Assembly (NCBI GenBank): GCA_963752695.1 | Contig: CAVVZB010000002.1 | Location: 930,001-994,000, forward strand | Length of the DNA stretch: 64,000 bases | From: Bog-113 sp963752695 | GTDB lineage: Bacteria; Acidobacteriota; Terriglobia; Bryobacterales; Bryobacteraceae | Reading direction: 5' to 3' | Shown here: in pieces, positions 1-8,514 of the stretch | Numbering within the stretch: position 1 is the first letter of the stretch | Layout of the letters: every line of letters begins with the position of its first letter | Position numbers and translations under genes: made by a program | The notes under the pieces: generated by a model | Told to the model about the DNA's origin: nothing | Databases searched by the model: none | Seen by the model: the letters and a program-made list of their open reading frames with translations, nothing else

Positions 1-1509
1 GCGGCGCAGTCTCTACTGCAGAGCGGGTCAACGCCGGTGGTTACCACGTCGATAACAGTGACCGCAGACGCGGCGACGCGGCCAAGCTTAACGGCCCAGC
101 CGGGCACGGAGGTGAAGCCGCCTCAGACGGCCGATGCGACAAGAGCAGCTCAAGCGGCCGTGGCAGCCGCAACCACCGCGCTGTCGGCGAGCACCGCCCA
201 GCCCCTAGAAGTTTCCGGCGTGGAGAAGTCAGCCATCTATAAGATCGCGCCTGACAATACGGTGGAAACTCTTTGGAGTTCCAAAGAAGAGAATATCTTC
301 GACTTACTCTCTCGAAATGGTGACTTACTGTTTTCAACGGACGACGGTGGACGCATCTACCGGCTAACTGGTGATCGCAAGCTAACATTGGTAGCACAAA
401 CTAATGAGACAGAGGCAACCCGGCTCATTGCGTCGGGAGACGGTGTTTTCGCCGCGACTGGGAACACAGGTAAGCTCTTCGAATTGCAATCCGGGAAAGC
501 GGCGAAAGGGAGTTATGAGTCGCCGATCTTCGACGCGCAGAGTGTAGCCCGGTGGGGACGGGTGCGCTGGTTGAGCCAAGGCGGGGTGACACTGAAGACG
601 CGCACTGGCAACTCATTGCGGCCTGACAGAACCTGGAGTAACTGGTCGGAGGCGTTGACTGAGGAATCTGGGTCGGCGATCCAGAGTCCGAACGCGCGTT
701 ATATCCAATGGAAGGCGGACCTGACAGCCAGGGGCGACCGGCAGCCGACGCTTGAGAATTTCAGTCTGGCGTATCTGCCGCAAAATTCCGCGCCCGTGGT
801 GCGGTCGATTATAGTCACGACCGGGGCCACTAGTGCGGCGAGTTCGGCGCGGAGTTCCAGCAGCACGGGAGGGCCTGCCACCTCGGCCTATAGCATAACG
901 GTCACCGACACTGGCGACGCCGGTCCGGCAACCAGCACTGGAACTCCAACGCAGACAATTTCGCGAGCAACGTCGCAGCAATTGGTGGTGAGTTGGCAGG
1001 CGGACGATGCCGATGGTGACCGGCTGGTCTACTCGGTGTGGTTTCGCGGCGATGGCGAGCACGATTGGAAGCTGTACCGCACGGCCTTACATGAGAACGC
1101 GGTCAATTTAGACGGTGACGCTCTGGCGGACGGGCGGTATTTCTTCAAAGTCATCGCTTCGGATCGCGAGGCGAACCCGGTGGACCAAGCGCGCGACACG
1201 GAGTTAGTGAGCGCACCGGTGCTGATCGACAATACTCCGCCGCTAGTCAAAGTGACCGGGTCACGGCGCGAGGGAAAGACGGCGGTGATCGACTTCGAAG
1301 CGGCCGACGCGACGAGCGCGTTGCGGCGCTGTGAATACTCGGTGGACGCGGGGCCTTGGATGGCTTTGAATTCGATCGACGGCGTGATCGATTCCCCGCG
1401 AGAACGCTTCCATTTAGTTGCTCCGATTCCAGCCGGTGAACGGGTGGTGGTTGTACGCGCGGTGGATAGTGGCGGCAACGCCGGCCTGGCGAAAGTAGTT
1501 ATTGAGTAA
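1..1509 (+). CDS. C-terminal part of a secreted-type beta-propeller-like protein (5' end outside window)
   Basis: The frame is open from base 1, so the gene very likely starts upstream; the first possible internal start is a GTG at 37. The N-terminal part visible here is Ala/Thr-rich and looks like a linker. Around residues 65-155 (counted from the GTG) there are propeller-like repeats (segments such as AIYKIAPDNTVETLW and GDLLFSTDDGGRIYRL). These are followed by a discoidin/jelly-roll-like stretch and a C-terminal Ig/fibronectin-like region with 'DADGDRLVYSVWFRG' and 'DSGGNAGLAKV'. I do not recognise a specific family, and no catalytic motif is visible. A cell-surface or periplasmic binding role is possible but is inference. 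The 3' end overlaps the convergent hydrolase gene by 11 bases. Confidence 0.7.
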   Translation, partial: AAQSLLQSGSTPVVTTSITVTADAATRPSLTAQPGTEVKPPQTADATRAAQAAVAAATTALSASTAQPLEVSGVEKSAIYKIAPDNTVETLWSSKEENIFDLLSRNGDLLFSTDDGGRIYRLTGDRKLTLVAQTNETEATRLIASGDGVFAATGNTGKLFELQSGKAAKGSYESPIFDAQSVARWGRVRWLSQGGVTLKTRTGNSLRPDRTWSNWSEALTEESGSAIQSPNARYIQWKADLTARGDRQPTLENFSLAYLPQNSAPVVRSIIVTTGATSAASSARSSSSTGGPATSAYSITVTDTGDAGPATSTGTPTQTISRATSQQLVVSWQADDADGDRLVYSVWFRGDGEHDWKLYRTALHENAVNLDGDALADGRYFFKVIASDREANPVDQARDTELVSAPVLIDNTPPLVKVTGSRREGKTAVIDFEAADATSALRRCEYSVDAGPWMALNSIDGVIDSPRERFHLVAPIPAGERVVVVRAVDSGGNAGLAKVVIE

Positions 1510-2287
1510 GTGCGTCAAGGAACTGCCGGATCACAGAGCTGACAAACTCTGGCTGCTCCAGAATGGACAAATGACCAGCGGCTGGGACTGATACGAATTG
1601 CGCATGCGGAATGGCTTGGGCGATGGCGCGGGTGTTCTCGAAAGCGGCATCGTATTCGCCAGCCACAGCGAGGGTTGGCACTCGGATCTGAGCAAGTAAC
1701 GGCTGGGCATCCGGACGATTCACCATGCCGCGCGCGCCGGCGGCAATGGCCCCGGCAGTTTGGGACAGGATCACCGCGCTTACTTGAGCAATAAGTTCGG
1801 GCTGGCTGGAAAGGGTTGCGGGCGCGAATAGGCGGGTACTCATGACGTCAATCGCAGCCGATGGTCCCTCGGCGGTCAAGCGATCGCAAAGCGTTCGGTA
1901 CGTTAGCTTTTCCTTATCGTCCGCAGGGTTGGCGCGGGTGTCCAAAAGCATGAGTGCGCGGACGCGAGCCGGGTATTTACCGGCGAAGGCGAGCGCCACA
2001 TAGCCGCCTCGGGAAATCCCGCCGAACACGGCTGCTTCTAACTTGCGCTCGTCCAACAAGAGCTCGAGATCGTCAGCCAGGAGATCGATGGAGATCTCCT
2101 GTAGGTTGCCAAGCTGGTGGTGAGCGGTACCGAATCCGCGCAGATCGGGAACGATGACTTGATACCCACTCGAAAGCTCGCGGGCTAGGTCGAACCAGAC
2201 TCGTCCATCAAGAGGAAACGGATGAAGCAGGATGACGGGCGGGCCTTGGCCGAACACCACGGCCGGGGGTGCGATCGGCTGTTCCAT
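1499..2287 (-). CDS. alpha/beta hydrolase
   Basis: A 262-aa alpha/beta-hydrolase-fold protein of full family length. The nucleophile elbow is G-I-S-R-G with Ser92. The oxyanion-loop region 'LLHPFPLDGRVW' lies near residues 20-31. The acid Asp213 ('AGEYDAAF') and His239 ('AAGHLSI') complete a plausible triad. The strand-loop 'VPDLRGFGTA' is typical of the haloperoxidase/esterase-like branch. The substrate cannot be read from sequence. The ATG overlaps the stop of the upstream secreted-protein gene by one base (TGATG), so it is the last gene of the operon that begins with the BamA-like gene. Its 3' end overlaps the convergent propeller gene by 11 bases. Fold confidence is high; reaction unknown. 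Confidence 0.9.
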   Translation of the reverse strand: MEQPIAPPAVVFGQGPPVILLHPFPLDGRVWFDLARELSSGYQVIVPDLRGFGTAHHQLGNLQEISIDLLADDLELLLDERKLEAAVFGGISRGGYVALAFAGKYPARVRALMLLDTRANPADDKEKLTYRTLCDRLTAEGPSAAIDVMSTRLFAPATLSSQPELIAQVSAVILSQTAGAIAAGARGMVNRPDAQPLLAQIRVPTLAVAGEYDAAFENTRAIAQAIPHAQFVSVPAAGHLSILEQPEFVSSVIRQFLDALTQ

Positions 2288-2853
2288 CAGTTGAGGGGCG
2301 CAGCGTAACGCAGCACGGTGGATAGGTCAATCCCGCGAATGATCCCTTGCGAGTGATAGGCAAGGCCCCAGGAATCAATTGTGGAAATATCGGGGAAGAT
2401 ACAAGCTTCCAATGTCTGATCAGTTGAAGTAATGTTGACCCAACCGCCGCCTGCGGCATTGATTCCGCCAAACAAGTCGGAACCGCCGAGTAAGGTGCAG
2501 TAACAAGAAGCCGGATTGCCTTGGCAGGTATTTCCAAGCGGTGTCTTGGCGTAGTAGGCCAGCGCGGCGAGCGTGGGCTGCGTAGTTACCAGTGTTTCCA
2601 GCAGAACATGAATGCGGGAGCCGTCGGTGGGAGAAGTGTATTGACAAAAGGGTTTGGTCCCGGCGAGTTGCAATTGCTGCGGGCGCGGACCATTGGTGCC
2701 GTACGTCGCGCGGCGCCAATAGACCTTACCGCCGGTTTGCGTGCAGTACGCTTCGGCCTGCTGTAAAGCCGGATCGGCAGGGGCCAAGGAGTCGCCATAC
2801 ATTGTCACAGAAGCACTGATCGCAAACAGGATGGTAAGCGGGATTTTTAGCAT
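2287..2853 (-). CDS. small secreted Cys-containing protein, DUF333-like N-terminus
   Basis: A 188-aa protein starting with a clear signal peptide (MLKIPLTILFAISASVTMYG). The following region 'QQAEAYCTQTGGKVYWR...FCQYT' resembles the DUF333 pattern of small putative haemolysins. The C-terminal half has several Cys ('NTCQGNPASCYCTLLGG') and no enzyme motif I can name. It sits 4 bases downstream of the histone-deacetylase-like gene and overlaps the hydrolase start by 1 base, so it is co-transcribed. Export to the periplasm is inferred from the signal peptide. The function is unknown and the DUF333 match is by eye only. Confidence 0.75.
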   Translation of the reverse strand: MLKIPLTILFAISASVTMYGDSLAPADPALQQAEAYCTQTGGKVYWRRATYGTNGPRPQQLQLAGTKPFCQYTSPTDGSRIHVLLETLVTTQPTLAALAYYAKTPLGNTCQGNPASCYCTLLGGSDLFGGINAAGGGWVNITSTDQTLEACIFPDISTIDSWGLAYHSQGIIRGIDLSTVLRYAAPLN

Positions 2854-2857
2854 GGGG

Positions 2858-3778
2858 CTATTGTAGCGCCGTCACATGCGCGCGCACCGCACTCTCCAAA
2901 CCAGAAAAGCTGTAGCCGCCTTCGAGCACGGAAACGAGCCGGCTGTTGGAATATCGGTCAGCAATGGAGCGGAGTAAGTGAGTGAGCTGAGCGAAGTGCT
3001 CATCGGTGAGGCGAAATTTGCCAAGTGGATCGTCAAGGCGCGAGTCGAATCCCGCGGAGATCAAAATCAGTTCGGGCTGAAACAATTGCATGGCGGGGAG
3101 CAGATCTGACTCGAAAGCACCGCCGATTTCTTCGATCCCGGAACCGGCAAGGAAGGGCCGATTCATGGTAGTTCCCCGCCCTGCTCCGCTGCCTGTTTCC
3201 GAGGCTGCTCCGGTGCCCGGATACCAGGGCGATTGGTGCGTACTGAAGAAGAAAACCGAAGGGTCTGCGTAGAAAATATCCTGGGTGCCGTTGCCATGAT
3301 GAACGTCCCAATCGGCGATCAACACGCGCGTGATCCCATACTTAGTTTGGGCGTATCTGGCAGCGATGGCGACGTTGTTGAACAGGCAGAAACCCATTCC
3401 GCGGTCCGCGCTGGCATGGTGTCCGGGCGGCCGGACGACGCAAAATGCATTCCGATATTCACCGGATAAGACAAGGTCGACCGCGGTAAGCACCGTTCCC
3501 ACACCTCGGGACGCGACTTCAAACGACTTAGAAGATACCTGAGTGTCACCGGTGCTTAGCTGATCAAGTCCGGCGTCGACTTCGCGGCGGGTACCGTCGA
3601 TATATCGGCGATCATGGCTAAGTGCGAGTTCGTCCGGCGTAGCGGCTCGTGGGGGAAAGGGAGTGAGCGGCCACGACGACAATCCACGCATGGCCGCGTC
3701 GAAGCGCTCGGGCTGTTCCGGATGTCCGGGCCCGGGATCGTGCATCTTCGAAAACGGGTCAGCCAGGAGCGCGGTCAT
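2858..3778 (-). CDS. histone deacetylase family protein (AcuC/class II HDAC-like amidohydrolase)
   Basis: A 306-aa zinc-dependent deacetylase of the arginase/HDAC fold, complete in all signature motifs: 'RPPGHHA' with the His120-His121 pair, 'GFCLFNN', 'DWDVHHGNGT' with zinc ligands Asp158 and His160, 'SAGFD' with the third zinc ligand Asp245, and 'EGGYS' with the transition-state Tyr289. Family members act on acetylated polyamines, small amides or protein lysines; the substrate here cannot be decided. No signal peptide is visible, so it should be cytoplasmic. The ATG overlaps the SurA-like stop in an ATGA. Its presence inside an outer-membrane-assembly operon is unexplained. Confidence 0.93.
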   Translation of the reverse strand: MTALLADPFSKMHDPGPGHPEQPERFDAAMRGLSSWPLTPFPPRAATPDELALSHDRRYIDGTRREVDAGLDQLSTGDTQVSSKSFEVASRGVGTVLTAVDLVLSGEYRNAFCVVRPPGHHASADRGMGFCLFNNVAIAARYAQTKYGITRVLIADWDVHHGNGTQDIFYADPSVFFFSTHQSPWYPGTGAASETGSGAGRGTTMNRPFLAGSGIEEIGGAFESDLLPAMQLFQPELILISAGFDSRLDDPLGKFRLTDEHFAQLTHLLRSIADRYSNSRLVSVLEGGYSFSGLESAVRAHVTALQ

Positions 3779-4431
3779 TGACTTACCGGAGCGACTGATG
3801 GGGCTAAAAGCGCGTCAATATAGTGGATCGAGGTCCGCATTTTTGAACGTTCGATCCATTCATTGAGCTGAGTATCGACGCGGTCTCCGGTCAGTTTCGC
3901 TTGGATCTGATCATGTAAGTCTTGCAGGCTCGGCGCGGCGCCATCGGGTCCGGGTTTCACCGGCACGTGAGCTTTATAGTAGCTTTCGACATCCTCATCG
4001 GTAACCTGGACAGCGGGACGGAAGCGCAGCTCAATGAATTTAAGGAGCGCAAGCTGCCACTCCAGATAGTCGCGAAGATCTTTGCGCTTCAGCCGATACT
4101 GAGTAAGAGTTCGATCCAAGGCGGCCGCGCCCCCGCGCGCCTTCTCGGTGCTCGCGACGGCTTGATCTACTTGAACCGCGGGGACAGCCGGGTAACTTCC
4201 AAACGACATCTCGCGACGGATTAAGGCTTGTTCCACAAGGCGGGCGGCGGCTTCTCGTTTCGAGTCCGGAGTCAAGACCGGCGTGGTTCCGTTCAGTAAT
4301 GCGGCAAGCTGGATGTCGCGTTCGATCTCGCTAGAAGTAATGGCCTGAGTGCCTACGGTAATCGCGATGCGGTCAATCAGTGTGGCATGGACTACCGAGA
4401 GCGACAACAACAACACAAAGGCGGCGCGCAT
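3775..4431 (-). CDS. SurA-like periplasmic chaperone N-domain protein without PPIase domain
   Basis: The best start is the ATG at 4431, giving 218 aa with a signal peptide (MRAAFVLLLSLSVVHA); a longer reading frame from 4890 overlaps the BamA-like gene and is not credible. After the signal come the SurA-type N-terminal features 'IDRIAITVGTQAITSSEIERDI' (split: IDRIAITVG / ITSSEIERD) and a helical region ending in 'VTDEDVESYYKAH'. No parvulin (PPIase) domain follows, so this is the chaperone part only, shorter than E. coli SurA (about 430 aa). It begins one base after the BamA-like stop, which fits a shared role in outer-membrane protein delivery. Its 3' end overlaps the deacetylase start (ATGA). 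Confidence 0.85.
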   Translation of the reverse strand: MRAAFVLLLSLSVVHATLIDRIAITVGTQAITSSEIERDIQLAALLNGTTPVLTPDSKREAAARLVEQALIRREMSFGSYPAVPAVQVDQAVASTEKARGGAAALDRTLTQYRLKRKDLRDYLEWQLALLKFIELRFRPAVQVTDEDVESYYKAHVPVKPGPDGAAPSLQDLHDQIQAKLTGDRVDTQLNEWIERSKMRTSIHYIDALLAPSVAPVSQ

Positions 4432-4432
4432 G

Positions 4433-7432
4433 TTAGAAGGTTTGCCCAATGCTAAAGAAGAACTGGAAATGACTGATCTGCTGTAAGCCGCTGACGCAAC
4501 CCTGTGCCGACGCCGTGCAATTGACCAGGTCCTGGAACGAACCCGCATAACCATTGTATTTCGGCGGATTGATGCTGTACGCAAGATCCAGACGAACTGG
4601 GCCGATCGGGGTCTTATAGCGGATACCAAAGCCGGCTGCGTGCACCATGTAGTTGAAATCGGTGGGCTCGGTGGGATGCGGTTGATGGACGGAAAAGCTG
4701 ATGTCTCCTGGGGTTGAAAAGACATTTCCAAAATCCTCAAACAGAACCCCGCCGATGTTATCGCCGATGAGCGGGAAACGCATCTCCGTGTTGTTGAAGA
4801 AGAGCGCCGATCCACCCAGCGGGAAGCCGGTAATGGAATCGCGGGGGCCGGCCTGATTCTGGGGGAAGGCTCGAAGAGTATCCGTGCCACCTCCGAAGAA
4901 ACGCTCCGCCAGGGGAATCGGATCAGGATCCTCCGGACTTGTTACGGCTGCCTTTCCGTAAGTAGGCAGGACGCCGAAGGAAGTCTGCCGGGCAAGAATC
5001 AACTTTTCTCCGATATGCGTGTAAGTGGCGTTGCGTCCCAGAAAACGGATGAAGTTATTACGGCCACCCAGGTAGTGGGAAGCGATGCCCAAGTCTAGAG
5101 AGTTATAGGTTCCGCGGTGTGCGTCTGTCGGGTCGTCGCGCCGGTCATTCACCAAATTGACGGCGGCCAATCCCGTCCGCGTGGTTGATGAAAACAGCGG
5201 GATCAGGAGCGGGTCGATTTTCAGATTGCTGACATTCACGTTGCGATAGGTCAAGCGGAAGAAGATGGTGGTGGCCTTGGACCAACGATCGGTTAGTTGA
5301 ACGGAAGCTTCCTCGCGCTTGCTGGCAAAGGTGCGAACGTCGTAAGAGTTGTCGTAGAGCGTGGTGATTGTAAGATCACGATTCACGTTACGGCCGAACC
5401 GGGGAATCAGATAGGTCAACTGGCCACGCTTGTCGATTGTGGAATAGCGGCTTCGGATTGCGAGGGTTTGGCCTTTACCTAGGAAATTGATCCGGGTAGC
5501 GTCCAATTCCACGTTGGGACTGAAGCCGGTGGCGCCGCCGGGATTGGAGAGATCGTTTGCGGCGCTGCTTCCCCCAATACGTGCAATCTGCGCACCTAAG
5601 CCGCCCGTGATGGCCCAGCGGCTAGCCTCTTCCATGTCGTACAGAACGTAGCGGCGGCTCTCTTGACCGTCGGGATTTTGGACCGCCATATCCACTTTGG
5701 CGAAGATACCCAGATCGTAGAGACGCCGTTGCGTTTCGCCCATTTCCACTGGCGAGAGAGGATCGCCGGGACTAAGGCGAATTTGCCGGTTGACCAAATC
5801 GGGCTTAGTCGTGCTCAGACCGGAGTAGATCACCTGCCGGACAAATTGCTGGTCGCCTTCCTTGATCGCATAACTTAGATTCACTATGTTGGAAGCCGGC
5901 CCGGGAGTAGACGTCCAACTGAACTGGGCGTTAGGAAAGCCGTTTTCAAAGTAGAAGTTGAGTATCTGTTCGCGATCCGCCGCGATGTTGAACTCGCTGA
6001 ATGGTTGGTTTTCCGAGGAGTTCAGGGTAGTAAGAATCCGGTGCAGGTCGAGTTTCTGATAACCGGAAACGTTGAGCCTAGATACAATCCACTGCTTGCC
6101 CTCATCGATCCTGATGGAGACGGCCAAGTCGCCTTTCTTCCCTTTGTAGTCGTCACTGACCTCGCTGGTAAGACTGGCGTCGCGGAAACCGTTGGAGCGG
6201 TATAGGTTGCTGATCGATTCTTTATCCCGGCGCAGGAAGGCGTTACTAAAGCGTCCACGCCGGAATTGGATGGATTTAGTCTCCAGAAACATGCGCTCAC
6301 GCAGTGTCTTTAGGCGGAAATAGTTGTTGCCCGTGATGTTGAGTGCAACAAGGCGATGGCGCTCGCCGGGCGTGATGAGGAAATCGATCTCCTCGGTGTC
6401 ACCGATCACGCGAGCTTCCCGGTATTCTACCCGTGCTTCGAAGAAGCCCGAGGCCTGGAACTCGTCACGCAGATTGTTAGCGCCTTCCTGGAGCAAGTCG
6501 CGATCTACCGCGTGTTCCTCGTAAACGGGCACATTGCTTCGTAACTTACCCTTGCTGATCTTGGCGCCAACGGTTTTGATTTGCAGCTTCGGGCCTGCGG
6601 TAACGGCAATTGACGGGCGCACGCGGCGCGTTTCTGCTTCGTAGTCCAACCGGGAAAGCTGAACGGTGGCCAGAAGCCGGTTCGATTTTTCATAACGTAC
6701 GCGAACATTCTGAACGCCCCGCGCGGTTAGCTTCTGCGTTACCGATTTCCAACCCGGAACTACAAACCGGTGCCATGTGGTTGCTTTGATGAGCTTCTTG
6801 GTAGTAAGAATCAGGTCGGTGCCGGTAATCTCCGGCTCGGTGTACCGGGCGCGTTTGCCGAGTTCAATTTCAAAGGTGATGTTGACCTGTTGGGCGGCAT
6901 CGGAGTAAGCGATCCGGTGAGTCACGATAGCTTCGTAAAAGCCGTTGGCGGCGAGGAGCTTACGGATGCCATCTTCCGCGGGCGGAATCATGGCGGGATC
7001 GAAGGGCGTGCCTAGATCAAGACGCGAGGCATTGGCGAGCTGGCCGGCGTTGGGAGGCTCCGACATTTTTCCTTCTACCGAGACATCGCCGATAAAGTAA
7101 GCATTGCGAGTGAGGAATTGGACAATCACTCCGCCAGCGTCGGGTACGGCATTCACTTGGATATCCGCAAAGCGTCCGGTACGGAAGAGTGTCTGGATGG
7201 CGTCGCGCACCGCGTCGTTACTTAGCGGGTGATGCACGCGGATATCTTCAGCCTCGAGGATGGCGTGGAGTTCGGTCCCGTCGAGAGGCTGATCCTGCGG
7301 AAAGTCGATACGCGAAATGATGCGTCCTTCGTAATTTTCCGAAGGCGCAATGTCTTGAGCAGGCGTAGGAAAGCCGCTTGAGATTAGAAGTAAAGCAATT
7401 GTGAAAGATAACTTGGGTAGCTGGAACTCCAA
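4433..7432 (-). CDS. BamA/TamA-like Omp85 outer-membrane protein with POTRA domains
   Basis: A 999-aa Omp85-superfamily protein. A signal peptide ('LSFTIALLLISSGFPTPAQ') is followed by a long N-terminal half with several POTRA-like repeats (for example 'RNAYFIGDVSVEGK', 'RLVALNITGNNYFRLKTL', 'WIVSRLNVSGYQKL', 'QFVRQVIYSGLSTTK'). The C-terminal third is a 16-strand-type barrel with the loop-6 region 'RFFGGGTDTLRAF', equivalent to the conserved VRGF/RGF motif, and a terminal Phe. It inserts or secretes outer-membrane proteins; whether it is the main BamA or an additional Omp85 cannot be told. The start used is TTG at 7432, with no good Shine-Dalgarno, so the exact start is uncertain. It leads an operon with the SurA-like gene. 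Confidence 0.92.
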   Translation of the reverse strand: MEFQLPKLSFTIALLLISSGFPTPAQDIAPSENYEGRIISRIDFPQDQPLDGTELHAILEAEDIRVHHPLSNDAVRDAIQTLFRTGRFADIQVNAVPDAGGVIVQFLTRNAYFIGDVSVEGKMSEPPNAGQLANASRLDLGTPFDPAMIPPAEDGIRKLLAANGFYEAIVTHRIAYSDAAQQVNITFEIELGKRARYTEPEITGTDLILTTKKLIKATTWHRFVVPGWKSVTQKLTARGVQNVRVRYEKSNRLLATVQLSRLDYEAETRRVRPSIAVTAGPKLQIKTVGAKISKGKLRSNVPVYEEHAVDRDLLQEGANNLRDEFQASGFFEARVEYREARVIGDTEEIDFLITPGERHRLVALNITGNNYFRLKTLRERMFLETKSIQFRRGRFSNAFLRRDKESISNLYRSNGFRDASLTSEVSDDYKGKKGDLAVSIRIDEGKQWIVSRLNVSGYQKLDLHRILTTLNSSENQPFSEFNIAADREQILNFYFENGFPNAQFSWTSTPGPASNIVNLSYAIKEGDQQFVRQVIYSGLSTTKPDLVNRQIRLSPGDPLSPVEMGETQRRLYDLGIFAKVDMAVQNPDGQESRRYVLYDMEEASRWAITGGLGAQIARIGGSSAANDLSNPGGATGFSPNVELDATRINFLGKGQTLAIRSRYSTIDKRGQLTYLIPRFGRNVNRDLTITTLYDNSYDVRTFASKREEASVQLTDRWSKATTIFFRLTYRNVNVSNLKIDPLLIPLFSSTTRTGLAAVNLVNDRRDDPTDAHRGTYNSLDLGIASHYLGGRNNFIRFLGRNATYTHIGEKLILARQTSFGVLPTYGKAAVTSPEDPDPIPLAERFFGGGTDTLRAFPQNQAGPRDSITGFPLGGSALFFNNTEMRFPLIGDNIGGVLFEDFGNVFSTPGDISFSVHQPHPTEPTDFNYMVHAAGFGIRYKTPIGPVRLDLAYSINPPKYNGYAGSFQDLVNCTASAQGCVSGLQQISHFQFFFSIGQTF

Positions 7433-7445
7433 GCATTTATCGTAA

Positions 7446-7475
7446 CGTATACCGTTATGGCAAGCGGAGTTCCAA
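7446..7475 (-). promoter_or_regulatory. candidate sigma70-type promoter for the BamA-like operon
   Basis: On the minus strand TTGGAA (complement of 7470-7475) and TATACG (complement of 7446-7451) are separated by 18 bases. They lie in the only 71-base gap between the divergent BamA-like and ThiF-like genes. Transcription would begin only a few bases before the TTG start, so the leader would be very short. Sequence match only. Confidence 0.3.
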
Positions 7476-7503
7476 GGATAGGTTTGATACGATCCGGCTA
7501 GCG

Positions 7504-8514
7504 ATGAATTCCGACCGTTACTCGCGCCAGATCCGGTTCACTGCCATAGGTAAAACCGGGCAGAACGCGCTGTTTCAGGCACATGCGGCGATCGTTGGCT
7601 GCGGCGCTTTGGGAAGTGTCTCGGCCGAACTGCTGGTCCGCGCGGGAGTGGGGCGCGTGACCGTGATCGATCGTGATTACGTGGAGCTCAGCAACCTGCA
7701 ACGTCAGACGCTGTTTGATGAGTCGGATGCCGAGAGCGCGCTTCCGAAAGCCGTTGCGGCCGAGCGAAGACTGCGGGCGATCAATAGTGACACTACGGTT
7801 AGCGGCGTAGTGGATGACTTGCGATCGAGCAACGCGGTTGAGTTGTTGGATGGGGCGGACGTTATTGTCGACGCAACCGATAACTTCGAAGCGCGCTATC
7901 TGATTAACGACTATTCTGTCTCCAAGTCGATTCCGTGGGTGTATGGGGCGGCTGTAGGAAGTTATGGCATTAGCATGCCGGTGCTTCCGGGGGACTCAGC
8001 GTGCTTCCGATGTATCTATCCAACTCCGCCAACCGGCCTGCAGCCAACTTGCGAGACGGCGGGAGTCCTTAACGTGGTGACGTCTACGATTGGGAGCTTG
8101 CAAGCAAGCGTGGCTTTACAAATACTCAGCGGGAACCGGGCAGCGGTGCGGCGGAAAATGACCACGATCGATCTTTGGTACGGACCCCTGCGGGAACTGC
8201 AACAGCCGGAGCGGGACGCGGAGTGCCCATGCTGCGCTCGTGGCGAATACGAATGGCTCAGCGGAGGGCATGACACGCCGATCAGCCTGTGTGGCCGGAA
8301 TGCCGTGCAGATTCATGCGCGCGGGAAGGTGGATCTGCCGGCGCTGCGCGCGCGTCTGTCCGTCGATGGCGAGGTAAGGGCCAACGACTTCGCGCTGCGG
8401 TTTATTAAGGGTGAATATGAGATGACGGTCTTCGCCGACGGCCGGGCAATTATTAAAGGGACCACGGACATTGCGGCTGCCCGGAGCTGGTACGCGCGGT
8501 GGGTGAGCGCTTAG
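7504..8514 (+). CDS. ThiF/MoeB-type E1-like adenylyltransferase
   Basis: A 336-aa E1-like enzyme that adenylates the C-terminal glycine of a ubiquitin-like sulfur carrier (ThiS/MoaD type). It has the nucleotide-binding 'GCGALGS' (32-38), Arg10 and Arg67 ('NLQRQ'), 'DATDNFEAR' (123-131), the catalytic-Cys region 'PTCETAGVL' (Cys183), and zinc-binding pairs Cys167/Cys170 and Cys241/Cys244. The C-terminal piece 'YEMTVFADGRAIIKGT' is the tail usual in this group; there is no rhodanese domain. No ThiS/MoaD gene is adjacent, so the partner is unknown. Its stop overlaps the convergent dehydrogenase by 4 bases. Confidence 0.92.
   Translation: MNSDRYSRQIRFTAIGKTGQNALFQAHAAIVGCGALGSVSAELLVRAGVGRVTVIDRDYVELSNLQRQTLFDESDAESALPKAVAAERRLRAINSDTTVSGVVDDLRSSNAVELLDGADVIVDATDNFEARYLINDYSVSKSIPWVYGAAVGSYGISMPVLPGDSACFRCIYPTPPTGLQPTCETAGVLNVVTSTIGSLQASVALQILSGNRAAVRRKMTTIDLWYGPLRELQQPERDAECPCCARGEYEWLSGGHDTPISLCGRNAVQIHARGKVDLPALRARLSVDGEVRANDFALRFIKGEYEMTVFADGRAIIKGTTDIAAARSWYARWVSA

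Noticed and set aside
3775..4890. Long start of the SurA-like gene at 4890
   Set aside because: The extra 153 residues lie in the BamA-like gene, are Ser/Arg-rich shadow sequence, and the ATG at 4431 gives a clean signal peptide.
7504..8514. ThiF-like gene as a defence-type E1 (bacterial ubiquitin-like conjugation, CBASS/Bil) component
   Set aside because: No E2, JAB or ubiquitin-like gene is adjacent, and motifs fit ordinary MoeB/ThiF; the nearness to csm genes is convergent and without shared transcription.
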